NCBI GenBank assembly: GCA_020746875.1
Contig: JAGTJL010000004.1
Location: 1,984,001 to 2,048,000 of the forward strand
Length of the DNA: 64,000 nucleotides
Reading direction: 5' to 3'
Source of the DNA: Rhexocercosporidium sp. MPI-PUGE-AT-0058
Lineage: Eukaryota > Ascomycota > Leotiomycetes > Helotiales
Of the stretch, positions 43,085 through 57,312 are shown one piece after another; position 1 is the first letter of the stretch; the number at the start of each line of letters is the position of its first letter. The position numbers and the translations under genes are program-made. The notes beneath the pieces are model-generated. The model saw only the letters and a program-made list of their open reading frames with translations. It had not been told where the DNA came from and searched no databases.

Positions 43085-44476
43085 TCACTCAAAATCATAC
43101 ACAAGCCCTCCGTAATAATTCGGATTAGGATACGCCGTAACAGTCCTGCTGTACACTACATTGATGGGATAAAATGGGGGCGGCGGTGGAGGTGATGGTG
43201 GAGGTGATGGTGGAGGAGGTGGAGACCGGCCCCGTTCAAACCCCGGTGGGCGTCGACGCTGGCGTTCTTCCAGCCACCAAGTGGGAGGAGGAGGGGAGGG
43301 GGAAACAGGTCGCGGTGGGGGTGGCAATCGCTTGTGTCTCTTTCGAGGTTGGGGAGATTGTCCTGTGACATTGGCGGCTCGTTTGGACTTGCGTTTCGAT
43401 GAGAACAGTAAGACTGATAGAGTGAATTTCTGTTTGGGAGGAGGAGGCGTAGAACTTCGATCTGAGCTGTATATGGTTGGAGAAGGTCGAATCGGTCTTG
43501 GGGCGAAGACTTCTGGTCCTGGAGCCGTGATTTCGTTGATCAACGTGTCAGAACCAGTCAGAGTAGTCGGCTCTGCTCTGCCTCCCTGATCTAATGAAGT
43601 AGGTTGTTCTCGTGTCGGCGTCTTTGATAGATTTTCTTCATCAATCGATAAATTGTCGAAATCGTCGACTGTTGACTGATAGCACCTAGAGCTCGAGCCC
43701 GAACTCGAACTCGAACTGTCTGACTCGGCCTGATCGAGTTCTGAGGAAAGATGAGGTGTCGATTGAGCCCGCAATATTTTGTCGTCCAACACTCCTCTTT
43801 CGTCCAGCTCTTTCACGTATGCTTTGATGAGATCTTTGTGACTACAGATAGCGTTGGTTTTGAAACCTTCCCTGGCAAGTTGTCGCCAGAAACTGTGCCA
43901 GTATTCCTTTTCGTCTTGGAGATTCGCCGGTATCAATCCGTCTCGCGTCTCTCCTCGAGAACCCATATTCTGTTTGGCAAGGATTATGTTGATGGATGCT
44001 CTCATTCCTTTCAATTCCCCACGCAGATGGCTCAACTCTTTCTCTACCTTCCCTTGAGAGCCCAAGGACAAAAGATGAAGTGTCAACGTGATCGCTGCTG
44101 TGTATTTTGCCAACTTCAAGGCACACTTAGAGACATCCTTGATGGCTTCGCTTCCGAGCTGGATGCGCTGCCAGGGCCGTCCATTTCCACTGTGGAGATT
44201 ATCGTGCTTCACTAGTATCGAGTTGATCCGTCTCAAGTGTCGTCGACAACCTCTGATGTGAATCTCAAGGTCCTTTCGACGTCCTCCTTTCGCACTATTC
44301 AACACGGACTCGGGATTTGAGAGTTCTGAGTGCAGATGCTCTAAGGTCATGTGAGAACCTCTGATCCCTTTCCTCAAGTCGCTCTCCTCCCCACACGCCT
44401 TTTTCGCTCCTTCAACTGTTGTCCATGCTAGCTCCACCAAAACAGCAACATCTGAAATACTGATACCACATGACAT
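43085..44476 (-). CDS. STAND-type N-terminal helical protein with proline-rich tail, 463 aa
   Basis: Single exon. The open frame extends to 44920 but begins there with TTG and its product looks unlike protein; the ATG at 44476 gives MSCGISISDVAVLVELAWTT, the typical opening of a fungal helical N-terminal domain that precedes NACHT/NB-ARC or protein kinases. Helices cover residues 1-160 (LRKGIRGSHMTLEHLHSELS; KYTAAITLTLHLLSLGSQGK). Then a WHSFWRQLAREGFKTNA unit, a Ser-rich acidic region (SDSSSSSSGSSS), and a C-terminal 170 residues rich in proline and arginine (SPPPPPSPPPSPPPPPPFYP), possibly an SH3/WW ligand, ending VYDFE. No NTPase motif is present. Family context suggests a signalling or self-recognition role, but only as inference. 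Confidence 0.75.
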   Translation of the reverse strand: MSCGISISDVAVLVELAWTTVEGAKKACGEESDLRKGIRGSHMTLEHLHSELSNPESVLNSAKGGRRKDLEIHIRGCRRHLRRINSILVKHDNLHSGNGRPWQRIQLGSEAIKDVSKCALKLAKYTAAITLTLHLLSLGSQGKVEKELSHLRGELKGMRASINIILAKQNMGSRGETRDGLIPANLQDEKEYWHSFWRQLAREGFKTNAICSHKDLIKAYVKELDERGVLDDKILRAQSTPHLSSELDQAESDSSSSSSGSSSRCYQSTVDDFDNLSIDEENLSKTPTREQPTSLDQGGRAEPTTLTGSDTLINEITAPGPEVFAPRPIRPSPTIYSSDRSSTPPPPKQKFTLSVLLFSSKRKSKRAANVTGQSPQPRKRHKRLPPPPRPVSPSPPPPTWWLEERQRRRPPGFERGRSPPPPPSPPPSPPPPPPFYPINVVYSRTVTAYPNPNYYGGLVYDFE

Positions 44477-45587
44477 TTTGCATATGTAGGCAATGGCAAT
44501 TAGTGGAAGAATAAGTCCACATCGAAAGAAACATGAAGGTAAGAAAGGATCAGAAGTTACGATGCCAGAAGCAACTCCTCTCGAAATCTGGCGGTAAGGA
44601 CCCATAAATCTCCTGGGACCCAAAGGAACAATTTTGAGGCTGATCTGCATATGAGGCATTCGATTGCCCTTCCATCCAGACGAATGAGGCTTAACCGTCC
44701 GCCTCACTTCACAACATGCATTACCATGCAGACGAAGCGATCCAATCAAAGCTAAGCGGAACGCCTCCCAACAATGCTGACCGGCACACGCCCGGTCAAG
44801 CTGTAAATCTACAGTTTTTGAGCAGTGATTGACTGAGTGCTCGCAAATGAACTGGGAAGATTTGGAGCCTAATGCGAGGTTTGTTGTACATTCATCGGGC
44901 CGAAATGGTACCACAATCAAATCGGAATCCTTCTCCTATGACAAACCAGTATCCGACGTCAACGTTGATTGGACAATGGGTAGAACACGGTAGTAAACTA
45001 GGGTAGCGAAACTAGTGAAAATGAACAATTGAAGATGGACGAAACATTCATTTGTATCATGCAATGATCGGCTGCATGGTGTAAGTCATTGTATCTCCTG
45101 ATCTCGAGATTGGGGCCTACTGATGTGTAAATATTCTTAGGAAAGGGCCCGTTACAATGGTCACGATATTCTTTTCTTTTCTTTTTCTTTTTTCGTAATT
45201 GCGGCTTGTTATTTTAGTGGATGTGAGAACTGACCAGCCGTTTTGCTGATATAAAGATCTGCCGTGGATAATGCATTACGGTATTATGCAAGAGTTTGTG
45301 GAAGGGAATGGCCACGTGATCTCATTGCAACAATGACCCATGTCCTATTAGATCCTTAATGAAACTTCGTTTTGTTCTTGTAGACGTGATTATGTGAATG
45401 AGAAAAGAGGCGCCCGACCTGCAACATCAACCCATTGGCTGTAATAATTTGTACTGTCAGAAGCCACCTACAGCCTCGCCGGCAGTCCCAAACCAATAAT
45501 TCCTTCAACACATTCACCCACGCAGCTTTTGCTCCTAGACAGTGATACCTTGGATCTGCTTCAGCTTTTCATCTATTGACCCCATTC
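44477..45587. other. intergenic, no gene recognised
   Basis: Upstream of the STAND-N-like gene. Contains a pyrimidine run of TTCTTTTCTTTT type near 45171-45196. No supported frame. Confidence 0.5.
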
Positions 45588-46362
45588 CTACGGTCTCAAG
45601 CTATCACATGGAATGTCTGAGGGGACGGTGGTGGGGTTGACGAAATAATCGTGATACCAATAAACCTGAGCCTCTGGTTTCAGTGATAGATTCGGAGCAG
45701 CGTCTTCCGTCTTTTCAGTCTTTAGGATCGTATACTGCGTTTTGTAACTACGTTTATGTAAGAAATTTGACTTCCCAGTTATGAAAAGAGCTGAATTGGA
45801 CGCAAGGGTTGGCAAGGGCTCAAAAATGAAGACTCACTAGATCTGCGAGCAGTTGCCACCGACATACGTATTCTCTATCCTGCCATGTGATTCATACGTT
45901 GTGGCAGTTGCGTTGTTACTCGCCACAAATGTCGTGTTAGGGAAATGCTGAATACGACACGCTCAGAGTCAACAATCCATCCCATAAGGTTTGTCGCAAC
46001 ATACAAAATCGACTCAGAATGAATGTTTGGCTCACAACGAGTTGCCTCCCATCAGACAAAAAGAAGTTCTTGCATCCTTGTATTCTAGTTGCGCCAACGC
46101 AGTGAAGTGTTAAGGTCGTTTGCATGCCATCGGCTGGAAAGTAGTCTGTGAATCCTGTCGTGACTTTGGGATTCTCGGCGGCGTCAATGAGTCTGTTGAA
46201 CACATTAGGGAATGCCACGACGAGAGTAGAAGGGACTGTTTACGCTTGGAAAAACGGTCTGAACTCTTCCTGTACTCCAGGCTGGGGATCGTAATCTACG
46301 AAATTGGCCGCAAAAGCTGCAGCCGAAAATGCGAGTAAAGTGAGCAGAATTTGGAACAGCAT
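45588..46362 (-). CDS. secreted NTF2/SnoaL-like protein, 181 aa
   Basis: Four exons: 46362..46244, 46192..46036, 45947..45838 and 45747..45588, with introns of 51, 88 and 90 nt and consistent phases. A strong signal peptide opens the protein (MLFQILLTLLAFSAAAFA, cleavage before Ala/Asn19). The mature part holds FTDYFPADGMQTTLTLHCVG, CKNFFLSDGRQLVHFPNTTF, YVGGNCSQIYYKTQYTILKT and a tail YHDYFVNPTTVPSDIPCD. Four cysteines likely form two disulfides and N-glycosylation sequons occur (NTT, NAT, NCS). The layout (one layer of helices then a long sheet) and the 'TDYFPADG' motif fit the secreted SnoaL-like (NTF2 fold) proteins of fungi. Function unknown; an extracellular or cell-wall role is inferred only from the signal peptide. 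Confidence 0.75.
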
Positions 46363-47934
46363 TTTGAAGAGGACTGGAACGGGATCCTGCACTTTCTAGG
46401 CCTACCCGGTTGAGATTATGGAGAAAGAAAATTGGATGTTCCAGCACTGGGTGTGGTCCCTTTATACCCAGTGTCTTCAGAATCAAGCTTTAACAACCGT
46501 ACCGAGAGTCCAACTTCAAATTGAAAATCGAAAATAGCAAGGTTTAAAAAGCGGTATTCAGGGATATGATGGCTGCCATACACCTCTCTTCGGCCTGTCC
46601 GACATATTCGACGACACTTCTGCAGCTAGCGGACTACATAAGGTTTCGGCTTATCAAAGTAGCTTTCTTGGCCGTAAATTACTTTCCGATTTGCCGAGCC
46701 CGTTTTGAGAATAGGAGTAGCCAGGTTACATAAATTGCATCTTGCATTTCTAATCTATGATGTTTTAAGCGTCATGCAATTTCAGACCTTCAGAAAGTTG
46801 TCGAAATATCGTGTTGGCGTTAGGCGACAGATAGACGACTCTGAGATCCCCCCCCCCCCCTCTCCGTATCTTATGGCACCGCTCATGCCATCTCATATAC
46901 AGGCTCGCCCTTCTCATTCTTCTCTGGTATTGCGAATTGGTCTGTCCACCCAATGAGCAGTTAATTTAATGGTGAGTATGCTTCAAGTTCTTGAAGAAGC
47001 TCGCCGTCATCTTTGGTGCTCAGAATCAACCAAATGTTATTTTGTTTCGCGTTACTGCTTGCATTACGCTTGGTCGGAGGAAGCTTGCTTGGAAGAGAGG
47101 CCATCGTCTTTCGCTGCGTAGTTTTACGGTTTCATGGTCTTTCTCGCTATCATTGGTACCCCTCAATTCTTCGACCTCGCCGGAGAGCCCAGCCTGAAAT
47201 GGGTTGAAATTCTCGCCATCCTCGTCATCCTCGACATTGGTTCCTTTCCCATAGCCTCCAATTTCGCAGCCATTTCAACTCGAAATCTTGATTGATTTTC
47301 TCAAATCGATCAAAGCCATCCGCTTGTTCATCAACTTGCTCAATCTGGCTACATTTACCGACTCGATGAACATGATCTGCTTGACAAACCTGCCTCCTCC
47401 TAAGTCTATTACATCATCTCAGTCTGCCTACTCGTAGACTAGGGGTAGTACTCAGCTGAGCCTCGCCTAGGGAGGTGGCAGGCTGAGGCTGGGATAGGTT
47501 TAAAAAGGAGTAGTTTGGAACTTCAGAATTACCTTGAAATATTTTTGGGATCGAATTACTTTCCCTCTTGTTTTCCTAGCCTTAGCTAGCCTTCCTACTC
47601 CTATATTTTTACTATGATCAACCTGCCTCAGCCTTATTGACTACTAGATTTAGTTAGCCTGTCTAGCCCCCGCCAGGTGTTAGGCAGGCTGAGGCTGGGC
47701 GATTTATTACGCTGGTGTAAACATGTGCTGTGGGCGACATGCCATTGGCGTACAACTCCGGACAGATAGATTATAGAGAAAATCATCATCAATCCACCTG
47801 CTTCGCAACCACGAATTGTACTTGTTACCTTCAAATGCAGCATAACAGCAATCTAATCCCTTGGTAAGATTACAAACTCTCGTCAAAAGTTGAAATTTAG
47901 GGATTGATGCCGCCACACACTAGATACTTGCGTA
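46363..47934. other. intergenic region with low-complexity and repeat relics
   Basis: 1.6 kb between two minus-strand genes. Holds a C13 run (46848-46860) and GGCTGAGG-type repeats (47452-47699). Short frames are not supported. Confidence 0.5.
47477..47699. repeat. direct copies of a GGCAGGCTGAGGCTGGG unit
   Basis: A 17-bp unit occurs at 47477-47493 and 47683-47699, with related inverted CCTGCCTCAGCC at 47622-47633 and AGCTGAGCCTCGCC at 47454-47467. The A/T-rich stretch between them has many TAGCCT-type words. May be a small mobile-element relic; no transposase or terminal repeats were identified. Confidence 0.5.
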
Positions 47935-50391
47935 TCACTGTACTACGCAGCCCAGGTAGCCTTTACTGCCTTCAGCCTCTCCTCTTGCGTTCACCAAGTC
48001 CGTTTGTCGAGAGCCAAACAACGGATATATCACATCAAACATGGCCCTTTCCAACTCGACACTCTCTATAAGCTTCTCTTGTATACTCTCAGCTTCGTAT
48101 CCTTGCACAATCTCACGAGTGATGAGCTCAATCTTCTCATCTTCTGTGAATATATGGTCCAGTGGTGACCTGGGTACTGCCTGTAGGTTATTTTCGACAA
48201 TTTTATGTCGTGCTGCTTTTGCAAATTCCTCAAGTCTCGGAATTCCTGTGGATGTGTTAGTAGCATTTGTCTAAGAAAGTTTATAGTAAAAGAGGAACGT
48301 CGTACCACAGTCACAAATGCTTCCTGAGATCCAAAGATTATTAGCACTAAGTTCCTTGGTACAGTAAGGAATGAATCAATGTTCTGGATACTTCTTACCT
48401 TGATCACCTAGAACCAGCTCTTTCTCCTCTTGTAAACGTTTTATTCCGTTATCATCTAGAGTCAGCTCGCTGACAAGGCCCCACAATGGCTTTGATACCA
48501 AAGAGCCATTAGCAGCAGCATGAAATATCAAGCGGTTGAAATCTTCATTTCGAATTGTATCTCTTGCTATTCTTGACTTAAGCACTCACAAATCTGTGAA
48601 AGCGAGAAGAATAGCACTTACCGGCAGCAATTATATCCTCTGTCCCATACAAGCACTCTCCTGACAGAACACTATCTTCCAACATGTTCTGGGTGTTGAT
48701 GATAGTCCCACCATGTTTCATAAAGCGTATACGTTTGGCATAGATCCAGATGACTTGTGCTGGAAACTTGTCACTGTACACGAATTCTCTTAGGAAGTCC
48801 TTGCGTGATTCTTCCCTTTTTGTCTCAGGGAGGCGGCGTGTAGCAGTGTCTGTCTTGATGCGCACATAAAGTAGCCCACGAGCTTGATCGAAGTCTTTTT
48901 TGTCAAGCTGTTTTCCACCTGGAGATTGTTAGGTAGTGGGGAGAATCAGTTCGGGGACCAACACTCACTGAGTTCGGAATAGAGATTCTTTGCTTTTTTG
49001 TTTTCAAGAAACAAGGCGTGTACTTTGTCTTCGGGTATATCCTCTTCCCTCAGTATATCTTGCGGCAGTTCCACAGTTTGACCTGCTAGTAAAGTTGTAG
49101 CCAAAAGCTTCCTTGCCTGTTGCAATTTCATAATAGCCTGAACACGACTGGTTTCATAGGGAAGCACGCTCTGGCCAGCTAAGTATTTCCCAAGCGTCTT
49201 CATAGTCGCAGCCTTGTTATGAAAAACAACCAAATCAATCATGTGACTCTCATCCAGCATGACTTTGTTGATTTTTTGGACGTGAACCTCTGTCACAGGA
49301 AAAAAGCGGAAACAAAACCTATCATTCATCCCTGTCGGACCGCCATTAATGAGAACAAGTTTACCAGCTTCAAGTTTGGAATACGAGTTGAGTGCTTTGG
49401 TAATGGGAAGATCTCTGAGAAACATGCCTGCTTCTTCGGGATTGACATGTGAAGTTGTGACAGCTTTGAGGAATAGCTCCTTGGTTTCAAGGATTTCGGT
49501 GCATTCCTGCTCAGGTACGGGAAGGATGCCTGACCGAAGCACAATCAGCAGTCTTGGTGCTATAGGAGCAAAGAGGTGGAATTCCGTGTAAGCCGAGACT
49601 TCCAATTTGCCAGTTATGGGATTGAGTTTCAGGCTTGATGCACCTTCGAAGATGCTGTAGGCATTCTGCGTGAGTAAAAATTCCGCTTCCTTGCTGTCTG
49701 GAGTAACCAGGGCCATGTAAAAGCCCTGGATATTGTTGATGCACCATTCCGCATCGTCGGGATACATTCGTTTCCTCAACTTGTCCATCCATTCCATCTG
49801 GTAATCCATCTTCAAGTCAAGAATAGCCTTGATATTGTCCAACCACACGTCCATGGGTTTCTCTATCCTTTTCTCCTTCATATATTTCAACATCTTTTCT
49901 CTATCATCTGAGTTGTAGTCTTCGGTAATGTTGTGGAAATACCGCCTGTGGAATCCGCTACTCCGGTACTTCATAATGAAAAGGAATTTTCTCAGACAAT
50001 CCCGCTGAGTCCTTGTCATCCAAACGTCATCCTTTCCTGCCTCAAATTCCTTCCGAATCTTGCTGATTATTTCGCCGGCCCGAGATTCAAGCACGGATAA
50101 TTGTTCTTCGACTCGGTGCTGTTTTGTCGATGCGCCGAGATCGCGGTACATGTCCATCATACCGAAAGTCTTCGCCACTGTCGTCTCTGTTATGACGGGT
50201 TCTTCACCAGAGAGGTTGATGCCGTAAAGCACTGGCTCTCCTGTGCGTGATCCATTCCTGCGATTGCGATTTTTGGAAGACCGGGAACGAGTTGTTGGTT
50301 CACCTGGATGTGAGTAGTTTCGTAGAATGAAGCGGGGAATAAAGTGATGATATTGCGACTTTTCTTGAGCTGTGGTTGATGATGTCGCCAT
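47935..50391 (-). CDS. DUF4238 domain protein, 738 aa
   Basis: Five exons: 50391..48969, 48918..48622, 48566..48399, 48323..48306 and 48245..47935, with introns of 50, 55, 75 and 60 nt; the total is an exact multiple of three. The N-terminal part carries the DUF4238 signature (KSQYHHFIPRFILRNYSHPG, QLSVLESRAGEIISKIRKEF, LRKFLFIMKYRSSGFHRRYF, INNIQGFYMALVTPDSKEAE). DUF4238 proteins occur in bacteria and fungi and are of unknown function. The second exon continues with KRIRFMKHGGTIINTQNMLE. Exon 4 is only 18 nt (GSICDC junction) and exon 5 encodes a helical tail (IPRLEEFAKAARHKIVENNL) ending GYLGCVVQ. The C-terminal exons are invisible as long frames; the phase chain and CTAA branch sites support them. 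Confidence 0.75.
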
Positions 50392-52782
50392 TTCTGCTTA
50401 TTGCTCTGAGGACCAAAAACAAGATTCGGTGGAAGCTGAAAGAAGGGTTCAAGTGTTAAAAATGTCCAGGCAAAGGAGTGGTTCTGGTAGAGTCCTGAAG
50501 ACAAGTTGCGTGTACAAATGAGAGGCGAGAGTTTTCGACTTCAGAGTAGGTGGGTAAATATTTTATGATGGGATTGTCATGTCGTGTAACTGCAACTCTA
50601 CGCTGTCGTCCAATAACCTGGTGACACATAAGCTCCCAAGAATTCCTTTCGCAAGCAGCACTGTTACAACTTTCAACGACATATCAGACGGCGTTTAATC
50701 CTCTGAATACAATCTATGGAATCACAGCCTTATGGAGATATTGATTAAATATTACAGCCACCCGCCCCGAGAACTTCGTGATCCGGCATACGAGCTATGC
50801 TTATCAGACCAGGAATTTATTTAAACATGAAACCGATGTCAATCAACGACAAGAGGCCACATCTGGGCTCCTCCCGGCAAACAAGACCGTCCACAGCCAA
50901 GCTAACTCCCTATTCTACACCTAAACTCGCCGAGGGAGTGGCAGACTATTGGTCTTGGGCCAGCCTTCTCTTCTTCCGTGCGGCGCCTATGATCACGAAA
51001 GTTAGAGGGCTCCACCACGATTTGGTCTAGCATCATGTGTTCGAGGTATTTTCGGTCTATTTGTGCAGAAGCTGCCACGTGGCTGCTGGTAGAGAAGTTC
51101 TTGAATAACGCTACACTTCACGTGAGTTCCATATCGTATCCAATAAAATACGATTTAGTTACTGTAACTGTCTCGAAAGGAAGGAGCTACGACTGAAGAG
51201 AGAACTTAACGCTGCCGTCAGGCAGCCCATAAAGATTTGTATGGATTTCCTATATTTTACATATAGGGCCTCTTTTACGCTGGCGTTTGATTGGTCTACA
51301 AATATCACCTGATCCTACATAAAGTAGCTACATAAGGGGGACCAATTAACAGGTCATGGAGGGGGTAGGAGGGGGAATCTGAGCGGGATCCCAGGGCCCC
51401 CTCAGTCGAAGTATTTGTGCTTCGAAGTGCTTCAATATAAGTAAGTACCTACTTAAGTATATATATTGATGCTTAAGAGGAGAGCTTTCGGGTTCCTGAT
51501 AGCTTGCCTAGCACACAGTTAAATATGATGATTCCTGACTAGAATCTTAATAACTCTTAACAGTAAGTTCTTGTGATCTCACGCCGCCTTTCGTTTGCTC
51601 GGGCTAACTCGTGTCCAGCTCAGCTTCGGCTCATATCTGCTCAGGTCTGCTCGCCTATCTCAGACAGACATCGTCAACTTTTAACGAGGGCCCCAAAAGA
51701 CCCCCATTTTCAAGACATGGGTCCTAAAAAATCTGTTCCTACTGCAATTTTGCAACCCGTGCCAGCTAGAGCCCATCCCCAGACATTTCTCTCCATCTGC
51801 CCGTCTTCCCGTCTTCATACAAAATTCCCACATACAGAGACATGTTCGTGCGTCTTATTTTGGGATTTTTGACGTCGTTCTGTCTGGTTTACCGGGGACT
51901 TCGTACTCTATAAATGGCTGTCTCCCTCTTGCATTCACAGCTTTCCTCACAAATATTCTCATCTTATTCGGTCGAATACATACATGCCAAGATGTTCCAG
52001 AATGCCGTAAATGCCGTTTCCAATCCAGCGAGGCTGAGTCTGGTATCTGGGTTAAAATTTGAACTATCTGATGATTTAGCACCGGTCTTCAACTTTGTAT
52101 TCATGATCTTGATATAAGTCATGTGGCCTTCTAGTATCAACCTCGTCGTGCTTTATTTTCGGTGCAATAAATCGAGAGAGCTGGATACGAAGAACATTGA
52201 GAGACTGACAGAGTTCCGTGCTGAGGGAGGTTGCCAACAGTTAAAAATTCACAGTCATATCCCTGCCGTAGAGGCTTCTGGATGCTCGGCTTGGCTCACC
52301 CACAGTTCGGGCTATAGTATCGACGGCTCAGGTCCAAAGACGGAAATGGAAATTGCTCATGTCGAGATTCCGATATCGAACCACCTATTGCCACGGCGGG
52401 TCGATTACATTTCTTTTTACTAAACCAGTAGAATTTCCGAGTTGGGACTGGGATTAGAGTCCAAATAAACTGGGGGAGTTGGCATCTGGTGGGCACTTTT
52501 CCCCTCTTCTAAACCGGGATACTAGGGATCATTCCGGACACGTTCAATTTGACCAGGGAGATTCAATCACGGGAAGAGATTTAGACTCCAGCAGAAGGAA
52601 TAGCATCCTATTCATGTACCCAGAGGAAGGTGCCTCAATTATGAACAATTCAGGAACTTTTTGCCTGCGTGTTCCCCCAATTCTCAATTTTTGCCTACTT
52701 CCCGACAACTCACAATGTCAGCAGCCCTATCAAGGGCAGACTTGGCGCCTGCACTTCGGACCAAACCACCAATAAACACCCT
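50392..52782. other. long intergenic region, no gene recognised
   Basis: 2.4 kb upstream of the DUF4238 gene and beyond the glucoamylase stop. A/T-rich near 51.4-51.55 kb with TAAGTAAGTACCTACTTAAG, an imperfect inverted sequence. Frames at 51573-51872, 52121-52423 and 52479-52849 have no family resemblance. Confidence 0.45.
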
Positions 52783-54879
<2,097 letters not shown>

Positions 54880-57312
54880 GATGGGCTGGGAGAAAGTCGT
54901 ACTCAAGGAAGTGATGTTGTAGGAAGGGATTAGAGAAAGGAACGACGAAGGTAGGTTATCCATGATGATCTTATATCATGACTTCTTTCGTTCAAGATGG
55001 AAGGTTCCGTCAACACTCGTGGTGCAATTGTCCATAGGGCCGATATCTTCATGCAAGAGTCGACTGTAGGACGGCGTAGATGAAGTTTTCTCGGCGAAAT
55101 GAAGATTCGGGTTGCAGGTGACAACAGGCTTTGAGTTCTTTTCCAGAGTGCACACCTTGATAGTCGAACTCTACCAAAGACTACTACAGTCTATTGTAAA
55201 GCTATGTTTGAAGTCATATTCAAAGCGGCAGGTACGACAGGGTTCTTCGGCGATAATTGAAGCTCGCTCGGCCTGGACAGAGGCTTACGCAGAAGTAGGT
55301 CTACGTTTATGTCGCATTCGGCAGCAGGACCGAAGAGTGTGGGGCTATGTGATTCTCAACATACATGCCGGAGCGGGAGACTTCTTTGGTGTTGACGAGG
55401 TGATTGGTGATTGAGCAGTCTAGACATGGAGGAGGACATGTGGTTCAGAGCAGCTCGCTTGCGTGTGCAGGACGTGCAGGACGGGAGAGTTGACATGTGA
55501 GGTTGGCCAATGGATTGAGGGGAAGTAACACGACCCCGCAGCTACGCAGGAACAGACTTCGTGGAGACCCCATTGATTGCCAACTTCTATCGGACCGTTC
55601 CATGATCCGGTATTTCATACTTGAATCTTGCATGTTTTTCCTGTGCTTGCGATTCGATCTAAAAAGCTGTGGTGTAGCAGCATGCCGAGGCAGGAGTTCC
55701 ACCAATGATAGAATGAATGGCACAGAATCGCTTCTTTGACCTAGATATTCCATATCATAAGCTACAAGAACTGATTAGATAAGACCACAGATTTCAGTCG
55801 ATTGCTATGAGAAAAGGACGGCTCGGTCTGTCCCAGGGTTCGTAGGTCGTTTAAAGTGTTTCGCTTGCTGCACAAAATGGTCGGAGAATCTCCTGGCCAG
55901 GACTTCATCAGCGGAAAATTCATGTAGCTTTTTGATATATCTGTCGAGCATAGGCAACAGGTTGGATACGGCTAGGGTCGAAGAAACAAATGGAAGATGT
56001 ATTACTGGTATACATACGATTATACTTAAGAAATAAAACAACACGAAGAGCAGGAGAAGCACAAACAAGTCTGGACCAGCAATACCACAAGAATGGGATG
56101 GGCTGAATCGGATGGGCTGGAAAGGATGGTAACAGCGATATGTGTAGCTTGAAGCGGGGAAGACAGCGGCATAGAAAAGGAGATCTCAAATTTATGCAGC
56201 TTCGATATTCGGTTTGTACTAGAAGTATATTGCACCGAGGAGCGTCCGTGGATAGCTTGGGTGTCGATCCTGGGACTTTTGGACAGTCTCCATTGCCTCG
56301 TCATGCATTCTGCTTGAAGGAATCTAACCTGGCTAAAACTATCCAGCTATCTTGAAGCGAGGTAACGGGATGGAAAAGGCGAGCACTCAGCTATCGAACA
56401 AAGGCTTTGGGACAGGAAAGTAAATTGATGTCAGGTAATCCTACACATGGTTCCAGTGAAGAAATTTATATTTTTGTGTAGTGCGGCTACGTCGAAGAAA
56501 CGCCGAGCGATGTTCGATCAAAATTATTGGCAACGAGGCACCAGCAACAAGAGTGCAAGTGGAGTGTAGATTGCGAAAGCAGATTCAGGATATAGCTAGA
56601 TACCGAAGAGCATTCGAAGCTGAAAAAAAATACGGTTGCAACATGACCAGAAAGCGATGCAGCAACGGGACAGATCTCAACCGACTCCAGGCCACCCACT
56701 CGTTCCCAATGTGCCTCCCCTCTGCTCCCTTAGTATCCCTCCTCATCATATGCCAAAGACTCCATCCCCATAGCCATCGCATGCAGAATATTCCCCCGTA
56801 TGAACCCCAATGATCGTAATGTAGTCGAAACGGTTAGCCCTTAACCTCACCAACCGACGGTCTCGGCGAAAGGATTTGGAATGTGACGTCTTTGGAACAC
56901 CGTCCACTGAGCTCAAGCCTTTTACAGCGAATTCAAGCTTCGTGGTGCCCAATTGCTCTGAGATCTGTCGATCGGAAATTGACACCATGGGAAAACCTGT
57001 GAAGGCTGGTGGCTCCATATAACGAACGAACTGCCGCAGCAGTCGACCTTACAGCCCGAAGGCTGAAGGGACCGCTGGGCACAAATCTGTGGTTGTGGAA
57101 GGAAAAGAAGAAAAAGCGAAGAGCCTCGCGAAGAAATATATCGCGATGCGGCCGCTTCGGCGCTAAGTATTGAGCTACGCTTAGTTCGGTTAGCGAGTTT
57201 TGATTAACAACTTCGGGGGCCAGCCAGAACAGAACAGAGCCGCCTCGACCAGGTTTGCCCAACTCACCTCACCACGACTCAACTCAAAAAACATACCATC
57301 GCCACCACAGAT
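54880..57312. other. long divergent region, no gene recognised
   Basis: 2.4 kb between the glucoamylase (-) and SART1 (+) start codons. Several frames of 60-110 codons on both strands (for example 55112-55414, 55445-55753, 56746-57018) lack family resemblance. Confidence 0.45.

Noticed and set aside
44477..44920. N-terminal extension of the 463-aa STAND-N-like protein
   Set aside because: Begins with TTG, and its product is unlike a protein domain; the ATG at 44476 opens the conserved domain.
55112..57018. Several 80-110-codon frames upstream of SART1
   Set aside because: Random distribution on both strands, no motifs, no exon chain.
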